DNA of 64,000 nucleotides from NCBI RefSeq assembly GCF_007981265.1, contig NZ_CP034363.1:2666001-2730000 (forward strand). Direction: 5' to 3'. The translations under genes and the position numbers were made by a program. Position 1 is the first letter of the stretch, and every line of letters starts with the position of its first letter. The notes beneath the pieces are model-generated. The model had not been told where the DNA came from. It did no database searches and saw only the letters and a program-made list of their open reading frames with translations. Shown piece by piece: positions 1 to 8,553 of this stretch. Source of the stretch: Pantoea sp. CCBC3-3-1. Its GTDB lineage: Bacteria; Pseudomonadota; Gammaproteobacteria; Enterobacterales; Enterobacteriaceae.

Positions 1-1
1 G

Positions 2-121
2 TGTCAGTATCTGACAGCACACGGCATGACTACCGCTCAGTATCTGCATAGCGATAGCGGCATTGTTGGCGTTACAGATTGCCCGTTACTGAAAAAAATT
101 ACAAAAGTTGTCGATAACTGA
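2..121 (+). CDS. yobH: YobH family protein, C-terminal part (gene enters from the left edge)
   Basis: An open frame runs from the window edge to TGA at 119-121 and encodes the last 39 residues of a small protein. The tail, with QYLTAHG, QYLHSDSG and TDCPLL followed by KVVDN, matches the C terminus of enterobacterial YobH, a short protein of unknown function with an N-terminal hydrophobic segment (outside the window). Its position immediately before convergent kdgR is the E. coli arrangement, which supports the call. The 5' part cannot be seen. Confidence 0.8.
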   Translation, partial: CQYLTAHGMTTAQYLHSDSGIVGVTDCPLLKKITKVVDN

Positions 122-124
122 TGT

Positions 125-150
125 AAAAAAGGCCAGTTTTATACTGGCCT
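125..150 (-). terminator. Terminator of kdgR
   Basis: A 7-bp perfect stem (130-136 with 144-150, AGGCCAG/CTGGCCT) has a 7-nt loop and is followed, on the minus strand, by a run of six U. It lies 6 nt past the kdgR stop and could also act on yobH from the other side. Confidence 0.8.
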
Positions 151-156
151 GCTTGT

Positions 157-948
157 TCAGAAAGGCCAGTCGCGATAGCCCATCTGCTCGGAAATAATGC
201 GTGCAGAGTGGTGCAACATTTTGACGTAGCTACTTTTCTCTTCTTCAGAGAAGCGGATTGTCGGGAAGGAGATGCTCAGTCCGGCAATCACCACGCCGAA
301 ACGATCGAATACCGGTACCGCAATACATCGCAGCCCTTCTTCCTGCTCTTCATTGTCCTCGCCAAACCCTTGCGAACGCACCTTATCCAGCTCTGGCAGA
401 AGCGCACTGATGCTGGTTAGAGTACGTGAGGTACTGCGCTCAAACGCCACTTCTGCGAGGATCTGCTCGACTTCTCCACGATCGCGCCAGGCCAGTAAAA
501 CTTTCCCAATCGCCGTGCTGTAAAGAGGATTACGGCGACCAATGCGTGAATACATACGCAGGTTATAGAGGGAATCTATCTTGTGAATGTAGACAATGCT
601 GTCTTCTTCCAGCGCGCCCAAATGAATGGTTTCTTTTGTCAGTCGGGATATTTCACGCATTTGCACGTCTGCGCTACGAATCAAATCAACGTTTTGCAGC
701 GCTTTTGCTCCCAGCTCAAACAGCTTTAGCGTCAGGCTGTATTTTTCGCTATCGCCTTCCTGAGAAACGTATCCAAGAGATTTCATCGTCTGCAAGAAAC
801 GGTAGACGGTACTTTTAGACATCATGACCCGCTGGGACAGCTCGGTAATACCTTGCGCCCTCTCCTCACCCAGCGCCTTTAAGATGCCGAACACTTTCAG
901 CACCGAAGAGACTGAATCAGGCTGTTTATCCATATCATCCTTCGCCAT
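157..948 (-). CDS. kdgR: KdgR, IclR-family repressor of pectin/KDG catabolism
   Basis: The 263-residue protein has an N-terminal winged helix-turn-helix (about residues 12-75, with SKSTVYRFLQTM as recognition helix) and a C-terminal IclR effector domain (about 85-260). It is nearly colinear with E. coli KdgR, which represses pectate/oligogalacturonide and 2-keto-3-deoxygluconate genes and is released by KDG. Two ATGs are adjacent; the second (948) gives the family length of 263, so I chose it. It is divergent from yebQ across a 190-bp spacer holding a KdgR-box-like dyad (975-994), which suggests autoregulation or control of yebQ. That link is inference. Confidence 0.95.
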   Translation of the reverse strand: MAKDDMDKQPDSVSSVLKVFGILKALGEERAQGITELSQRVMMSKSTVYRFLQTMKSLGYVSQEGDSEKYSLTLKLFELGAKALQNVDLIRSADVQMREISRLTKETIHLGALEEDSIVYIHKIDSLYNLRMYSRIGRRNPLYSTAIGKVLLAWRDRGEVEQILAEVAFERSTSRTLTSISALLPELDKVRSQGFGEDNEEQEEGLRCIAVPVFDRFGVVIAGLSISFPTIRFSEEEKSSYVKMLHHSARIISEQMGYRDWPF

Positions 949-974
949 CATCTAACCTTTATTGTTTTATAAAA

Positions 975-994
975 AATGGAACACTATTTCTATT
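975..994. promoter_or_regulatory. Candidate KdgR operator
   Basis: AATGGAACACTATTTCTATT resembles the known KdgR-box pattern (AATGAAACA-N-TGTTTCATT) at most positions and has the same dyad spacing. It lies 27 bp upstream of the kdgR start and 142 bp before yebQ. The match is imperfect on the right arm. Confidence 0.4.
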
Positions 995-1135
995 ATAGAT
1001 TTTTCGCTGTCGGTGGCGCAACGCTCAGCGTAATAACCTCGACACATTTACTGATGATTACTGTTAACCAAAAATGGCATAGTTATTAAAAAATCATTAG
1101 CATAGTGATATTCACTCTTCTGACTACTTTTCCCG

Positions 1136-2506
1136 ATGCCGATAACACCTCCACAAGACGGTTTGCCCATTCCACAGCGTTATGGCGCAATTCTCGCGAT
1201 TGCGCTTGGCATCACTGTTGCTGTACTTGACGGTGCCATCGCCAACGTTGCTTTGCCTACGATTGCCCGTGAACTGCATGCCAGCCCGGCAGAATCAATC
1301 TGGATCGTCAATGCTTATCAGCTGGCGATTATCGTTTCCCTGCTTTCGTTATCTTTTTTGGGGGATATCCTCGGCTACCGACGTATCTATCAGGCCGGCC
1401 TGGTGTTATTTACCTGTACCTCACTGTTCTGCGCCCTTTCCGGCTCGCTAGAGATACTGACTTTTGCCCGCGTGCTACAGGGTTTTGGCGGCGCAGCTTT
1501 GATGAGCGTTAATACAGCACTGATCAGAATTATCTACCCGCAGCGCTATCTGGGCCGGGGCATGGGGATTAACTCGCTGATTGTTGCGGTATCAACCGCA
1601 GCCGGCCCGACCGTGGCAGCGGCGATCCTTTCTGTTGCATCGTGGAAATGGCTGTTTTTGATCAATGTGCCGGTTTGCCTGGCGGCGCTTTACCTTGCGC
1701 TGCGTTTTTTACCGGATAATCAGCAGAAAGCGCAGGAGCAGCGGTTCGACGTGCCCAGCGCCATAATGAACGCGCTAACCTTCGGTCTGATGATTTCGGC
1801 GCTTAGCGGTTTCGCTCAGGGTCAGAGCGGCAAGCTGATTCTGGCAGAAGTTGTCGCGCTGGTTATCGTTGGCGTCGTGTTTATCCGCCGCCAGCTGCGT
1901 TTACCTTTTCCGCTTTTCCCGGTGGATTTACTGCGCATCCCTGTCTTTTCACTGTCACTGGGCACATCGGTCTGTTCATTCTGCGCACAGATGCTGGCAA
2001 TGGTTTCACTGCCCTTTTTCCTGCAAACCGTTCTGCATCGCAGCGAAGTGGCAACCGGACTGTTATTAACGCCGTGGCCGCTTGCCACCATGGTGATGGC
2101 GCCGATTGCCGGACGATTGATTGAGCGCTTTCATGCCGGGCTGCTAGGTGCGGTTGGACTGACTGTTTTTGCCCTCGGACTGTTTGCCCTGGCGCTGCTG
2201 CCTGCCACACCCGGTGATGGTGATATAATCTGGCGAATGATCCTGTGCGGTGCAGGCTTTGGCCTGTTTCAGTCGCCCAATAACCATACGATTATCACTT
2301 CCGCACCCCGCCATCGTAGCGGCGGAGCCAGCGGGATGTTAGGAACCGCGCGCCTGCTGGGGCAAACCAGCGGTGCGGCGCTGGTCGCGTTGATGTTTAA
2401 TCTGTTTGATGCGCGTGGTACTCACGCTTCCCTGCTGCTCGCGGGCTGTTTCTCGACGGTGGCCGCAATCGTGAGTGCAGTTCGTATGACTCAGCCGCGC
2501 GCCTGA
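1136..2506 (+). CDS. yebQ: YebQ, 14-TM MFS drug/solute exporter (DHA2 type)
   Basis: A 456-residue inner-membrane protein with many regularly spaced hydrophobic helices and MFS signatures: LGDILGYRR (motif A, loop 2-3) and the motif-C-like stretch near VSTAAGPTVAAAIL. It is almost colinear with E. coli YebQ (457 aa), an uncharacterised proton-driven exporter of the EmrB/QacA group; the substrate is not known. The start ATG at 1136 gives the conserved N terminus (DGLPIPQRYGAI). It is divergent from kdgR, so KdgR control is possible but unproven. Confidence 0.92.
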   Translation: MPITPPQDGLPIPQRYGAILAIALGITVAVLDGAIANVALPTIARELHASPAESIWIVNAYQLAIIVSLLSLSFLGDILGYRRIYQAGLVLFTCTSLFCALSGSLEILTFARVLQGFGGAALMSVNTALIRIIYPQRYLGRGMGINSLIVAVSTAAGPTVAAAILSVASWKWLFLINVPVCLAALYLALRFLPDNQQKAQEQRFDVPSAIMNALTFGLMISALSGFAQGQSGKLILAEVVALVIVGVVFIRRQLRLPFPLFPVDLLRIPVFSLSLGTSVCSFCAQMLAMVSLPFFLQTVLHRSEVATGLLLTPWPLATMVMAPIAGRLIERFHAGLLGAVGLTVFALGLFALALLPATPGDGDIIWRMILCGAGFGLFQSPNNHTIITSAPRHRSGGASGMLGTARLLGQTSGAALVALMFNLFDARGTHASLLLAGCFSTVAAIVSAVRMTQPRA

Positions 2507-2539
2507 TTTATCTGGCATGAATAACCAAACATCAGACGT

Positions 2540-2584
2540 AAAAAAACCGGGCCTGCTGCTGAATATTCAGCCACAGACCCGGTT
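2540..2584 (-). terminator. Terminator of htpX
   Basis: AACCGGG-C-CTG (2545-2555) pairs with CAG-A-CCCGGTT (2574-2584). On the minus strand the stem is followed by a U run (2541-2546). It sits in the convergent yebQ-htpX gap. Confidence 0.75.
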
Positions 2585-2602
2585 AGCGTTGATACCTGAC
2601 GG

Positions 2603-3484
2603 TTATTTCAGATACTGTCCGCTGCGCAGTGCTTCAATGCGCTTATCCAGCGGCGGATGCGACATAAACAGTTCGCTCAACGATTTCGATTTACCGTTGA
2701 TGCAGAAGGCCATCATGGTGCTGGCTTCCTGCGGCTCGTAGCTGGTTTTCAGACGCTGCAGCGCGGCAATCATCTTCTCACGCCCGACCAGTCTGGCCGA
2801 TCCGGCATCCGCGTGGAACTCACGGTGACGTGAGAACCACATGGTAATGATGCTGGCCACAATACCGAAGACCAGCTCCAGCACCATCGACACGACAAAA
2901 TAGACCATCGGATTACCGTTGTTGCTTTCCCCTTCCTCACGATCGCCTGACAGAAAGCCTGCGGCGATCTGCGCAAGAATGCGGGAAATAAAGATAACAA
3001 AGGTGTTCACGATCCCCTGAATCAGCGTCATCGTCACCATATCACCATTCGCGATATGGCTGATTTCATGCGCCAGCACGGCTTCCGCCTCGTCGCGGCT
3101 CATGTTCTGTAACAGTCCCGTAGAGACCGCCACCAGCGAAGCATCGCGACGGGCACCGGTGGCAAAGGCATTGATATCCGGGGCGTGATAAATCGCCACC
3201 TGCGGCATCGCGATGCCTGCCTGCTGAGACTGTTGCGCAATGGTCTGCATCAGCCAGCGTTCTGTTTCGTTACGCGGCTGTTCAATGACTTCACCGCCAA
3301 CGGAACGCAACGCCATCCATTTGGACATCAGCAGTGAAACAAACGCACCGCCGAAGCCAAACAGGCCTGCCATAATCATCAGACCCTGAACGCTGCTTGA
3401 CTGGATCCCTGTCAGACTGAGGATCAGCCCAAAAACCAACATCACTCCCAGGTTGGTCAACAGGAAAAGCGCAATACGCATCAT
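2603..3484 (-). CDS. htpX: HtpX, heat-shock membrane zinc metalloprotease
   Basis: A 293-residue M48B peptidase of the inner membrane that helps clear misfolded membrane proteins alongside FtsH. Visible features: two N-terminal TM helices (about 4-24 and 34-54), the zinc motif HEISH at residues 139-143, a second hydrophobic pair (about 155-177 and 193-214), and the third zinc ligand E222 in REFHADAGS. Length equals the E. coli protein. Start: GAGGAAG precedes tandem ATGs. A heat-shock-type promoter lies upstream (3533-3558). Confidence 0.96.
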   Translation of the reverse strand: MMRIALFLLTNLGVMLVFGLILSLTGIQSSSVQGLMIMAGLFGFGGAFVSLLMSKWMALRSVGGEVIEQPRNETERWLMQTIAQQSQQAGIAMPQVAIYHAPDINAFATGARRDASLVAVSTGLLQNMSRDEAEAVLAHEISHIANGDMVTMTLIQGIVNTFVIFISRILAQIAAGFLSGDREEGESNNGNPMVYFVVSMVLELVFGIVASIITMWFSRHREFHADAGSARLVGREKMIAALQRLKTSYEPQEASTMMAFCINGKSKSLSELFMSHPPLDKRIEALRSGQYLK

Positions 3485-3532
3485 AAAATTTCATCTTCCT
3501 CGGTTAAAATAGGCGTGTAGCGGATACCTATC

Positions 3533-3558
3533 CTATGGGCGCGGCAAAACATTTCAAG
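3533..3558 (-). promoter_or_regulatory. Candidate sigma-32 promoter of htpX
   Basis: Reading the minus strand, CTTGAAA (3558-3552) is an exact sigma-32 -35 element and GCCCATAG (3540-3533) resembles the CCCCATnT -10. The 11-nt spacer is short against the usual 13-14. HtpX is heat-shock induced in E. coli, which fits. Confidence 0.5.
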
Positions 3559-3691
3559 CGCTGGTTTGTTTTAAGTGTCTAAAAAGACATAACTTTACAT
3601 TTTGTCGCACTTTCTGACGCCGCAGAGTCAGCTGTTGTCAGTTTGCTGTCAATATATGTTGGCTATAGCGGAGTATGAAAAGTCTGCGGAT

Positions 3692-3730
3692 AAAAAAAAC
3701 ACCCCGTCAGCGTCATGCTGACAGGGTGTA
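3692..3730 (-). terminator. Terminator of proQ-prc
   Basis: ACACCC-CGTCAGC (3700-3712) pairs with GCTGACAGGGTGT (3718-3730), and the minus strand continues into a run of eight U. It lies 24 nt past the prc stop. Confidence 0.85.
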
Positions 3731-3754
3731 GAGGGCTAACAACGCGCTGGCCGT

Positions 3755-5785
3755 TTAGTTTGCCGAGGCCTGCGTTTTTTCAAGCTGGGCTAAGTCGTTG
3801 GCAATATCCACCGTTTCGTCCAGGTAAGGATCCGGCTCTTTGTAATCCTTTGGCAGATCTTCAAGCTTCGCCAGTGGTTTTTTGCCTTCACGCTGGAAAC
3901 GCGCGTTAATACGCTCCAGGCGCAGCGCATCATCTTCACGGTTCTCTTTCTCGCGCTCTGCCAGATTGAGGGAAATGATATTGCGCTTATCTTTCATCGC
4001 GTTAAAGCGGGCAATGTCTTTCAGGATGTACTGGAACTCAATATCTTTCGCAATACGATCCTGATGCTGCTTCAGCAGCTGCGGCTCTAACGGTTTCAGA
4101 TCGCCGGTTTTCGTGTAGGAAGCAGCGTTGATGCTGTCCCACGGCAGTGCGTTATCCTCAAACTTCTCACCGGTTTCTACCGCTTCCACGCCGGTTGGCA
4201 TCAGCAGATCGGGCGTCACGCCTTTACGCTGAGTACTGCCGCCGTTGACGCGATAGAACTTCTGGATGGTGTAAGTAATGGATCCTAATGCAGGCCATTC
4301 CGGACGCAGCATCTGATCGTAGATGCGGTTCAGGGAACGGTACTGCTGCACGGTGCCTTTACCAAAGGTTGGCTCGCCCACAATCAGTGCGCGTCCGTAA
4401 TCCTGCATCGCCGCGGCAAAAATTTCCGATGCCGATGCGCTGAAGCGGTCAACTAACACCACCAGCGGACCTTTGTAGTAAACAATGCCGTCCGTATCGC
4501 TGTCTTCGCGCACTTTGCCGTTATTATCACGCACCTGCACCACCGGGCCAGACGGAATAAACAGGCCGGATAGCGAAACGGCTTCGGTTAGTGCGCCGCC
4601 CCCGTTGGTGCGCAGATCGATCACCACGCTGTCGACGTTCTGTTTTTGCAGTTTCTGTAGCTGCACTTTTACGTCGTCAGTCAGACCAACGTAGAAACCA
4701 GGAATGTCGAGCACGCCAACTTTTTGTTTGCCAACATTGTGCACGGTCATTTTTACCGCACGGTCTTCCAGGCGAATTTTTTCACGCGTCAGGCTGACAA
4801 TACGGGTTTTCGTTCCCTTGCCTGCTGGCAGAATTTCCAGTCTGACTTTGCTGCCTTTCGGCCCTTTAATCTGTGCAACAACATCGTCAAGACGCCAGCC
4901 GATGACGTCAACAACGGGTTTGCCCGGCTGACCCACACCGACGATACGATCGCCAACGGTGATGTTTTTGCTTTTCGCCGCCGGACCACCGGCTACCATG
5001 GAATTGATCACGGTATAATCATCATCCATCTGCAATACCGCGCCGATCCCTTCCAGAGAGAGGCTCATTTCCGTATTGAACTGGTCGGTGTTGCGCGGAG
5101 AAAGATAGCTGGTGTGCGGATCGATTTCACGAGCAAAGGCGGTCATGGCCAGCTGGAAAACGTCTTCGCTGTTGCTTTGCGCCAGACGGCGGATGGCGAA
5201 CTGATAACGCTTGGTCAGAACCTCGCGGATCTCTTTTTCTTCTTTACCGGTAAGCTTGAGGCTCAGTTCGTCATATTTGACTTTGGCATCCCACAGCTTA
5301 TCCAGTTCGGCGGTGGTTTTTGGCCACGGAGCCTTACTGCGGTCGATATCGATCGACTCGTTCCCGGAGAAATTCATTGGCTTGTTCAGCACCGACAGCG
5401 CGTAGTGATAGCGCTCGAAGCGGCGTTTTTGTGCCAGGTTATATAAATCATAAAACACGTCCAGCTGGCCCGATTTTAACTCGTCGCCTAACGTGGTTTT
5501 TTTCTGAGCATACTGCTCAACGTCTGAAGCCAGCATGACATTGTGGCTGTAGTCCAGCAGATTGAGATAGCGCGCGAAAATCTTCGCGGAGAAATCTTTA
5601 TCTAAATCAAACTGGCGATAATGCGAACGGGTGAAGCGCGAACTAACACGCTCGCTTACCGTCGCATGCTGCGGTTCCTGATGAAGCTGGGGGATCTGAT
5701 CGGCACGCGTAATGGTATCGGCAGCGAAAACGTTCCCGGCAAACAGCAGTCCGGCGATAACGGTGGTTTTAAAAAAGTTGTTCAT
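3755..5785 (-). CDS. prc: Prc (Tsp), periplasmic tail-specific protease
   Basis: A 676-residue S41A protease that degrades periplasmic proteins by their C termini, including the peptidoglycan hydrolase MepS, with adaptor NlpI. A signal peptide ends near residue 21 (NVFA/ADT). A PDZ domain lies at about 240-325 and the protease core at about 350-560. By spacing, the catalytic pair is S451 (in FSASASEIF) and K476 (in TFGKGT), with the supporting aspartate at D462. Length is close to E. coli Prc (682). It is co-directional with proQ 19 nt upstream, forming the classical proQ-prc operon. Confidence 0.96.
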   Translation of the reverse strand: MNNFFKTTVIAGLLFAGNVFAADTITRADQIPQLHQEPQHATVSERVSSRFTRSHYRQFDLDKDFSAKIFARYLNLLDYSHNVMLASDVEQYAQKKTTLGDELKSGQLDVFYDLYNLAQKRRFERYHYALSVLNKPMNFSGNESIDIDRSKAPWPKTTAELDKLWDAKVKYDELSLKLTGKEEKEIREVLTKRYQFAIRRLAQSNSEDVFQLAMTAFAREIDPHTSYLSPRNTDQFNTEMSLSLEGIGAVLQMDDDYTVINSMVAGGPAAKSKNITVGDRIVGVGQPGKPVVDVIGWRLDDVVAQIKGPKGSKVRLEILPAGKGTKTRIVSLTREKIRLEDRAVKMTVHNVGKQKVGVLDIPGFYVGLTDDVKVQLQKLQKQNVDSVVIDLRTNGGGALTEAVSLSGLFIPSGPVVQVRDNNGKVREDSDTDGIVYYKGPLVVLVDRFSASASEIFAAAMQDYGRALIVGEPTFGKGTVQQYRSLNRIYDQMLRPEWPALGSITYTIQKFYRVNGGSTQRKGVTPDLLMPTGVEAVETGEKFEDNALPWDSINAASYTKTGDLKPLEPQLLKQHQDRIAKDIEFQYILKDIARFNAMKDKRNIISLNLAEREKENREDDALRLERINARFQREGKKPLAKLEDLPKDYKEPDPYLDETVDIANDLAQLEKTQASAN

Positions 5786-5804
5786 GCCCTGATTGGCCTC
5801 CGTA

Positions 5805-6485
5805 TCAGAACTGCAAGTGTTCTGCGCGTACTATCATTGCCAGGCCGGAAGCCAACTGTACCCGGACGCCATCTTTGGTGATCTCAAGAATGGTTGCATC
5901 CATCGCACCTTTGCCCGCGGTGACTTTGATATTCTGACCCACTTGCAATGCTGCGGTATCGGTAACGGGTTTGGTAGGTTGTGGCTGACGCTCTTTAGCA
6001 GGAGCGCTGCCAGCATTACGCTGTGGTTTACTGCGAGCCGGTTTAGACTGTTCGCCTTCAGCAGATGCTTTACGCACCGGCTTACGAGGACGACGAGGGG
6101 CAGTATCGGTACCCGCTTCGCGTTTTTTCGCCTGCTGCTGTTCGCGCTGTGCCTGAACACGCGCTTTCGCCTCTTCGAGCTGCTTACGAGCATGTTCGAC
6201 ATGCTGCTCGTCGAGAACACCGCAGGCGTTGCCATCCAGGTCAACGCGGATGGCACCCGCTTTGATGCCATACAAATAGCGCCAGCTAGAAGTATACAGG
6301 CGCAGTGCGGAACGAAGCTGAGTTTTACTCAGGCTCATTTCACCCTGCACACGTTCGACTAAATCCTGAAAGATTCCGATTTTAAGCGGTCGTGCTTCGC
6401 CTTCGGCACTGAAGCATTGTGGGAAACGCTCCGCCAGAAAGGCGATAACTTCTTTGCTGCTATTCAACTTGGGTTGATTTTCCAT
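5805..6485 (-). CDS. proQ: ProQ, global RNA chaperone
   Basis: A 226-residue protein with an N-terminal FinO/ProQ RNA-binding domain (about 1-120), a lysine/arginine- and alanine-rich flexible linker (about 125-175), and a C-terminal Tudor-like domain (about 180-226, starting near LQVGQNIKV). ProQ binds structured sRNAs and mRNA 3' ends. Length is close to E. coli (232). It is the first gene of the proQ-prc pair. Confidence 0.95.
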   Translation of the reverse strand: MENQPKLNSSKEVIAFLAERFPQCFSAEGEARPLKIGIFQDLVERVQGEMSLSKTQLRSALRLYTSSWRYLYGIKAGAIRVDLDGNACGVLDEQHVEHARKQLEEAKARVQAQREQQQAKKREAGTDTAPRRPRKPVRKASAEGEQSKPARSKPQRNAGSAPAKERQPQPTKPVTDTAALQVGQNIKVTAGKGAMDATILEITKDGVRVQLASGLAMIVRAEHLQF

Positions 6486-6581
6486 GAAATTTCCTGATTA
6501 CAACGGGTTTGCCAATCAGCGCAGGCATGAACAGGCGTCATTATAATGACACCATCGGCAAATGCTACGTGATCCAGCACT

Positions 6582-7082
6582 TTAGCTGCGTTTCATGTGA
6601 ATAAATTTTTCCACGTCAGAGCCAGCAAGCACTTCGCTCAGCCCTTCAACAAGGATTGCCAGACCAGCTTCGTCTTCACTGTCGAAGCGATTATAGGTCA
6701 CGCTGTCGATGTCCAGCACGCCAATTGTCTGGCCGTTAACCACCAGCGGCAGAACAATTTCAGCATTACTGGCGGCATCGCAGGCGATATGGCCAGGAAA
6801 AGCATGGACGTCATCAACGCGCTGAATAGCGCTTTCGGCTACCGCTGTACCGCACACGCCTTTACCTACCGGGATTCGGACGCAGGCGATTTTGCCCTGA
6901 AACGGCCCCAGGACCAGCGTATTTTCTTCGGTTAACAGATAAAAACCCGCCCAGTTCACGCCTTCCAGACGTTCGTACAATAATGCGCTACAGTTACCCA
7001 TGGCAGCAAGGAAGCTCGTTTCGCCAGCGAGAAGTGCGCGTAAATCACGGTTGAGGTCCGAGTAAAATTCTGTCTTAGTCAT
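6582..7082 (-). CDS. msrC: MsrC, free methionine-(R)-sulfoxide reductase
   Basis: A 166-residue single GAF-domain enzyme that reduces free Met-R-sulfoxide using thioredoxin. The three cysteines C67, C77 and C101 have the spacing of the E. coli catalytic/resolving set (C84, C94, C118). Gene order proQ-msrC-letA is as in E. coli, where it was called yebR. The start ATG follows a weak Shine-Dalgarno sequence. Confidence 0.93.
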   Translation of the reverse strand: MTKTEFYSDLNRDLRALLAGETSFLAAMGNCSALLYERLEGVNWAGFYLLTEENTLVLGPFQGKIACVRIPVGKGVCGTAVAESAIQRVDDVHAFPGHIACDAASNAEIVLPLVVNGQTIGVLDIDSVTYNRFDSEDEAGLAILVEGLSEVLAGSDVEKFIHMKRS

Positions 7083-7106
7083 TTTTTAACCATTATGAAA
7101 ACAATT

Positions 7107-7128
7107 GGCGAAGTCACTGGACTTCGCC
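7107..7128. repeat. Perfect inverted repeat in the msrC-letA divergent spacer
   Basis: GGCGAAGTC (7107-7115) and GACTTCGCC (7120-7128) form a 9-bp perfect hairpin with a 4-nt loop, 25 bp before the msrC start. There is no U run on either strand. It could be an operator or a 5'-UTR hairpin of msrC. Confidence 0.5.
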
Positions 7129-7308
7129 GGAGAAAATAAGCATTAAATGTCCAGACGGACAAGGTGAAACATACCACAGGTTAATATAACCTAGCGGTTC
7201 TGGAGTTTTAAAAGCATAACAAGAACAGGTCATTCACCGCGGTGGCGACTCATTAAGAACCACCGGCCCAAAACCTGCAACGTCCGGGCAAGCACCTTAA
7301 TCGGAAAT

Positions 7309-8553
7309 ATGAAAATACACGTTATCAGCCATGCTCTGCCTCAGGCACGTTATCAGCGTTGTCCGCAATGCGATACCCTTTTTTCCTTACCAGATGTTAA
7401 ATCTAACCAGTCTGCGCACTGCCCGCGCTGCAATGCCCGTATTCTGAACGGGCGGGACTGGTCGATGACCAGACTGACCGCGATGGCGGTCACTATGCTG
7501 CTGCTGATGCCGTTTGCCTTCAGTGAACCGCTGCTGACCGTCCGCCTGCTCGGCACCAACATTCGCGCCAGCCTGATGGAAGGCATAGTGCAAATGGCGC
7601 AACAGGGCAACGTGATTACCGCGTCGATGGTGGCATTCTGTACCATCGCTGCCCCTGCAACGCTGGTCGGCTCAATTGCTTACCTGTTTTTTGGCAATAA
7701 GCTTGGCATGAATTTACGGCCGGTATTATTAATGCTCGATCGGCTGAAAGAGTGGGTAATGCTGGATATTTATCTGGTCGGTATTGCCGTAGCATCGATT
7801 AAAGTCCAGGACTATGCCGACATTACGCCCGGCCCCGGGCTGGTGGCATTTATCTCGCTGGCGGTATTAAGCCTCGTCACGCTAATCCATATGAACATTG
7901 AACAGCTGTGGCACCGGTTTTATCCGCAGCCGCAGCCGCATGTCGCACCAGAACGTTTGCGCGTTTGCCTGAACTGCCATCACACCGGCTTGCCGGACGA
8001 GCGGGAACGCTGCCCACGCTGCCATACGCCGCTCTACTTTCGGCGCAATTTCAGCCTGCAAAAGTCATGGGCTGCACTGATTTCGTCAATCGTGCTGCTT
8101 ATTCCCGCTAACCTGTTGCCAATATCTGTTATTTATCTGAACGGCGCTCGTCAGGAAGATACCATTCTTTCCGGCATCCTTTCGCTGGCTTCAGGAAACG
8201 TTCCGGTAGCGATAGTGGTATTTATCGCCAGTATTCTGGTGCCTTTTACCAAGGTTATCGTGCTGATCACGCTGCTTTGCAGCATTCATTTTAAATGCGA
8301 ACAGGGCCTGAAAACTCGCGTCCGCCTGCTGCGGGTCGTTACCTGGGTAGGCCGCTGGTCTATGCTGGATCTGTTTGTTATTTCACTCACCATGTCGCTG
8401 GTCAATCGCGATCAGCTTCTGGCTTTTACCATGGGACCGGCTGCCTTCTATTTTGGCTCAGCGGTCATACTCACTATCCTTGCCGTTGAGTGGCTGGATA
8501 GCCGTTTACTTTGGGATGCTCATGCAACAGGAAACGCCGACTACACCGACTAA
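7309..8553 (+). CDS. letA: LetA, inner-membrane partner of the LetB lipid-transport tunnel
   Basis: A 414-residue PqiA-family membrane protein (formerly YebS). Two zinc-ribbon-like modules are visible, CPQC...CPRC near residues 18-41 and CLNC...CPRC near 225-243, each preceding a block of four hydrophobic helices. LetA is thought to hand lipids to or from the MCE protein LetB across the envelope. Its 3' end overlaps letB by 32 nt, which implies translational coupling. Start ATG at 7309 gives [10 protein letters not shown]. coli length is 427. Confidence 0.93.
   Translation: MKIHVISHALPQARYQRCPQCDTLFSLPDVKSNQSAHCPRCNARILNGRDWSMTRLTAMAVTMLLLMPFAFSEPLLTVRLLGTNIRASLMEGIVQMAQQGNVITASMVAFCTIAAPATLVGSIAYLFFGNKLGMNLRPVLLMLDRLKEWVMLDIYLVGIAVASIKVQDYADITPGPGLVAFISLAVLSLVTLIHMNIEQLWHRFYPQPQPHVAPERLRVCLNCHHTGLPDERERCPRCHTPLYFRRNFSLQKSWAALISSIVLLIPANLLPISVIYLNGARQEDTILSGILSLASGNVPVAIVVFIASILVPFTKVIVLITLLCSIHFKCEQGLKTRVRLLRVVTWVGRWSMLDLFVISLTMSLVNRDQLLAFTMGPAAFYFGSAVILTILAVEWLDSRLLWDAHATGNADYTD

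Noticed and set aside
4724..5446. 240-codon plus-strand frame inside prc
   Set aside because: It is antisense to a highly conserved protease gene; the length follows from prc codon bias.
8375..8521. Longer start for letB at 8375
   Set aside because: The extra 49 codons lie entirely within letA in another frame and are absent from the family; the conserved start is 8522.
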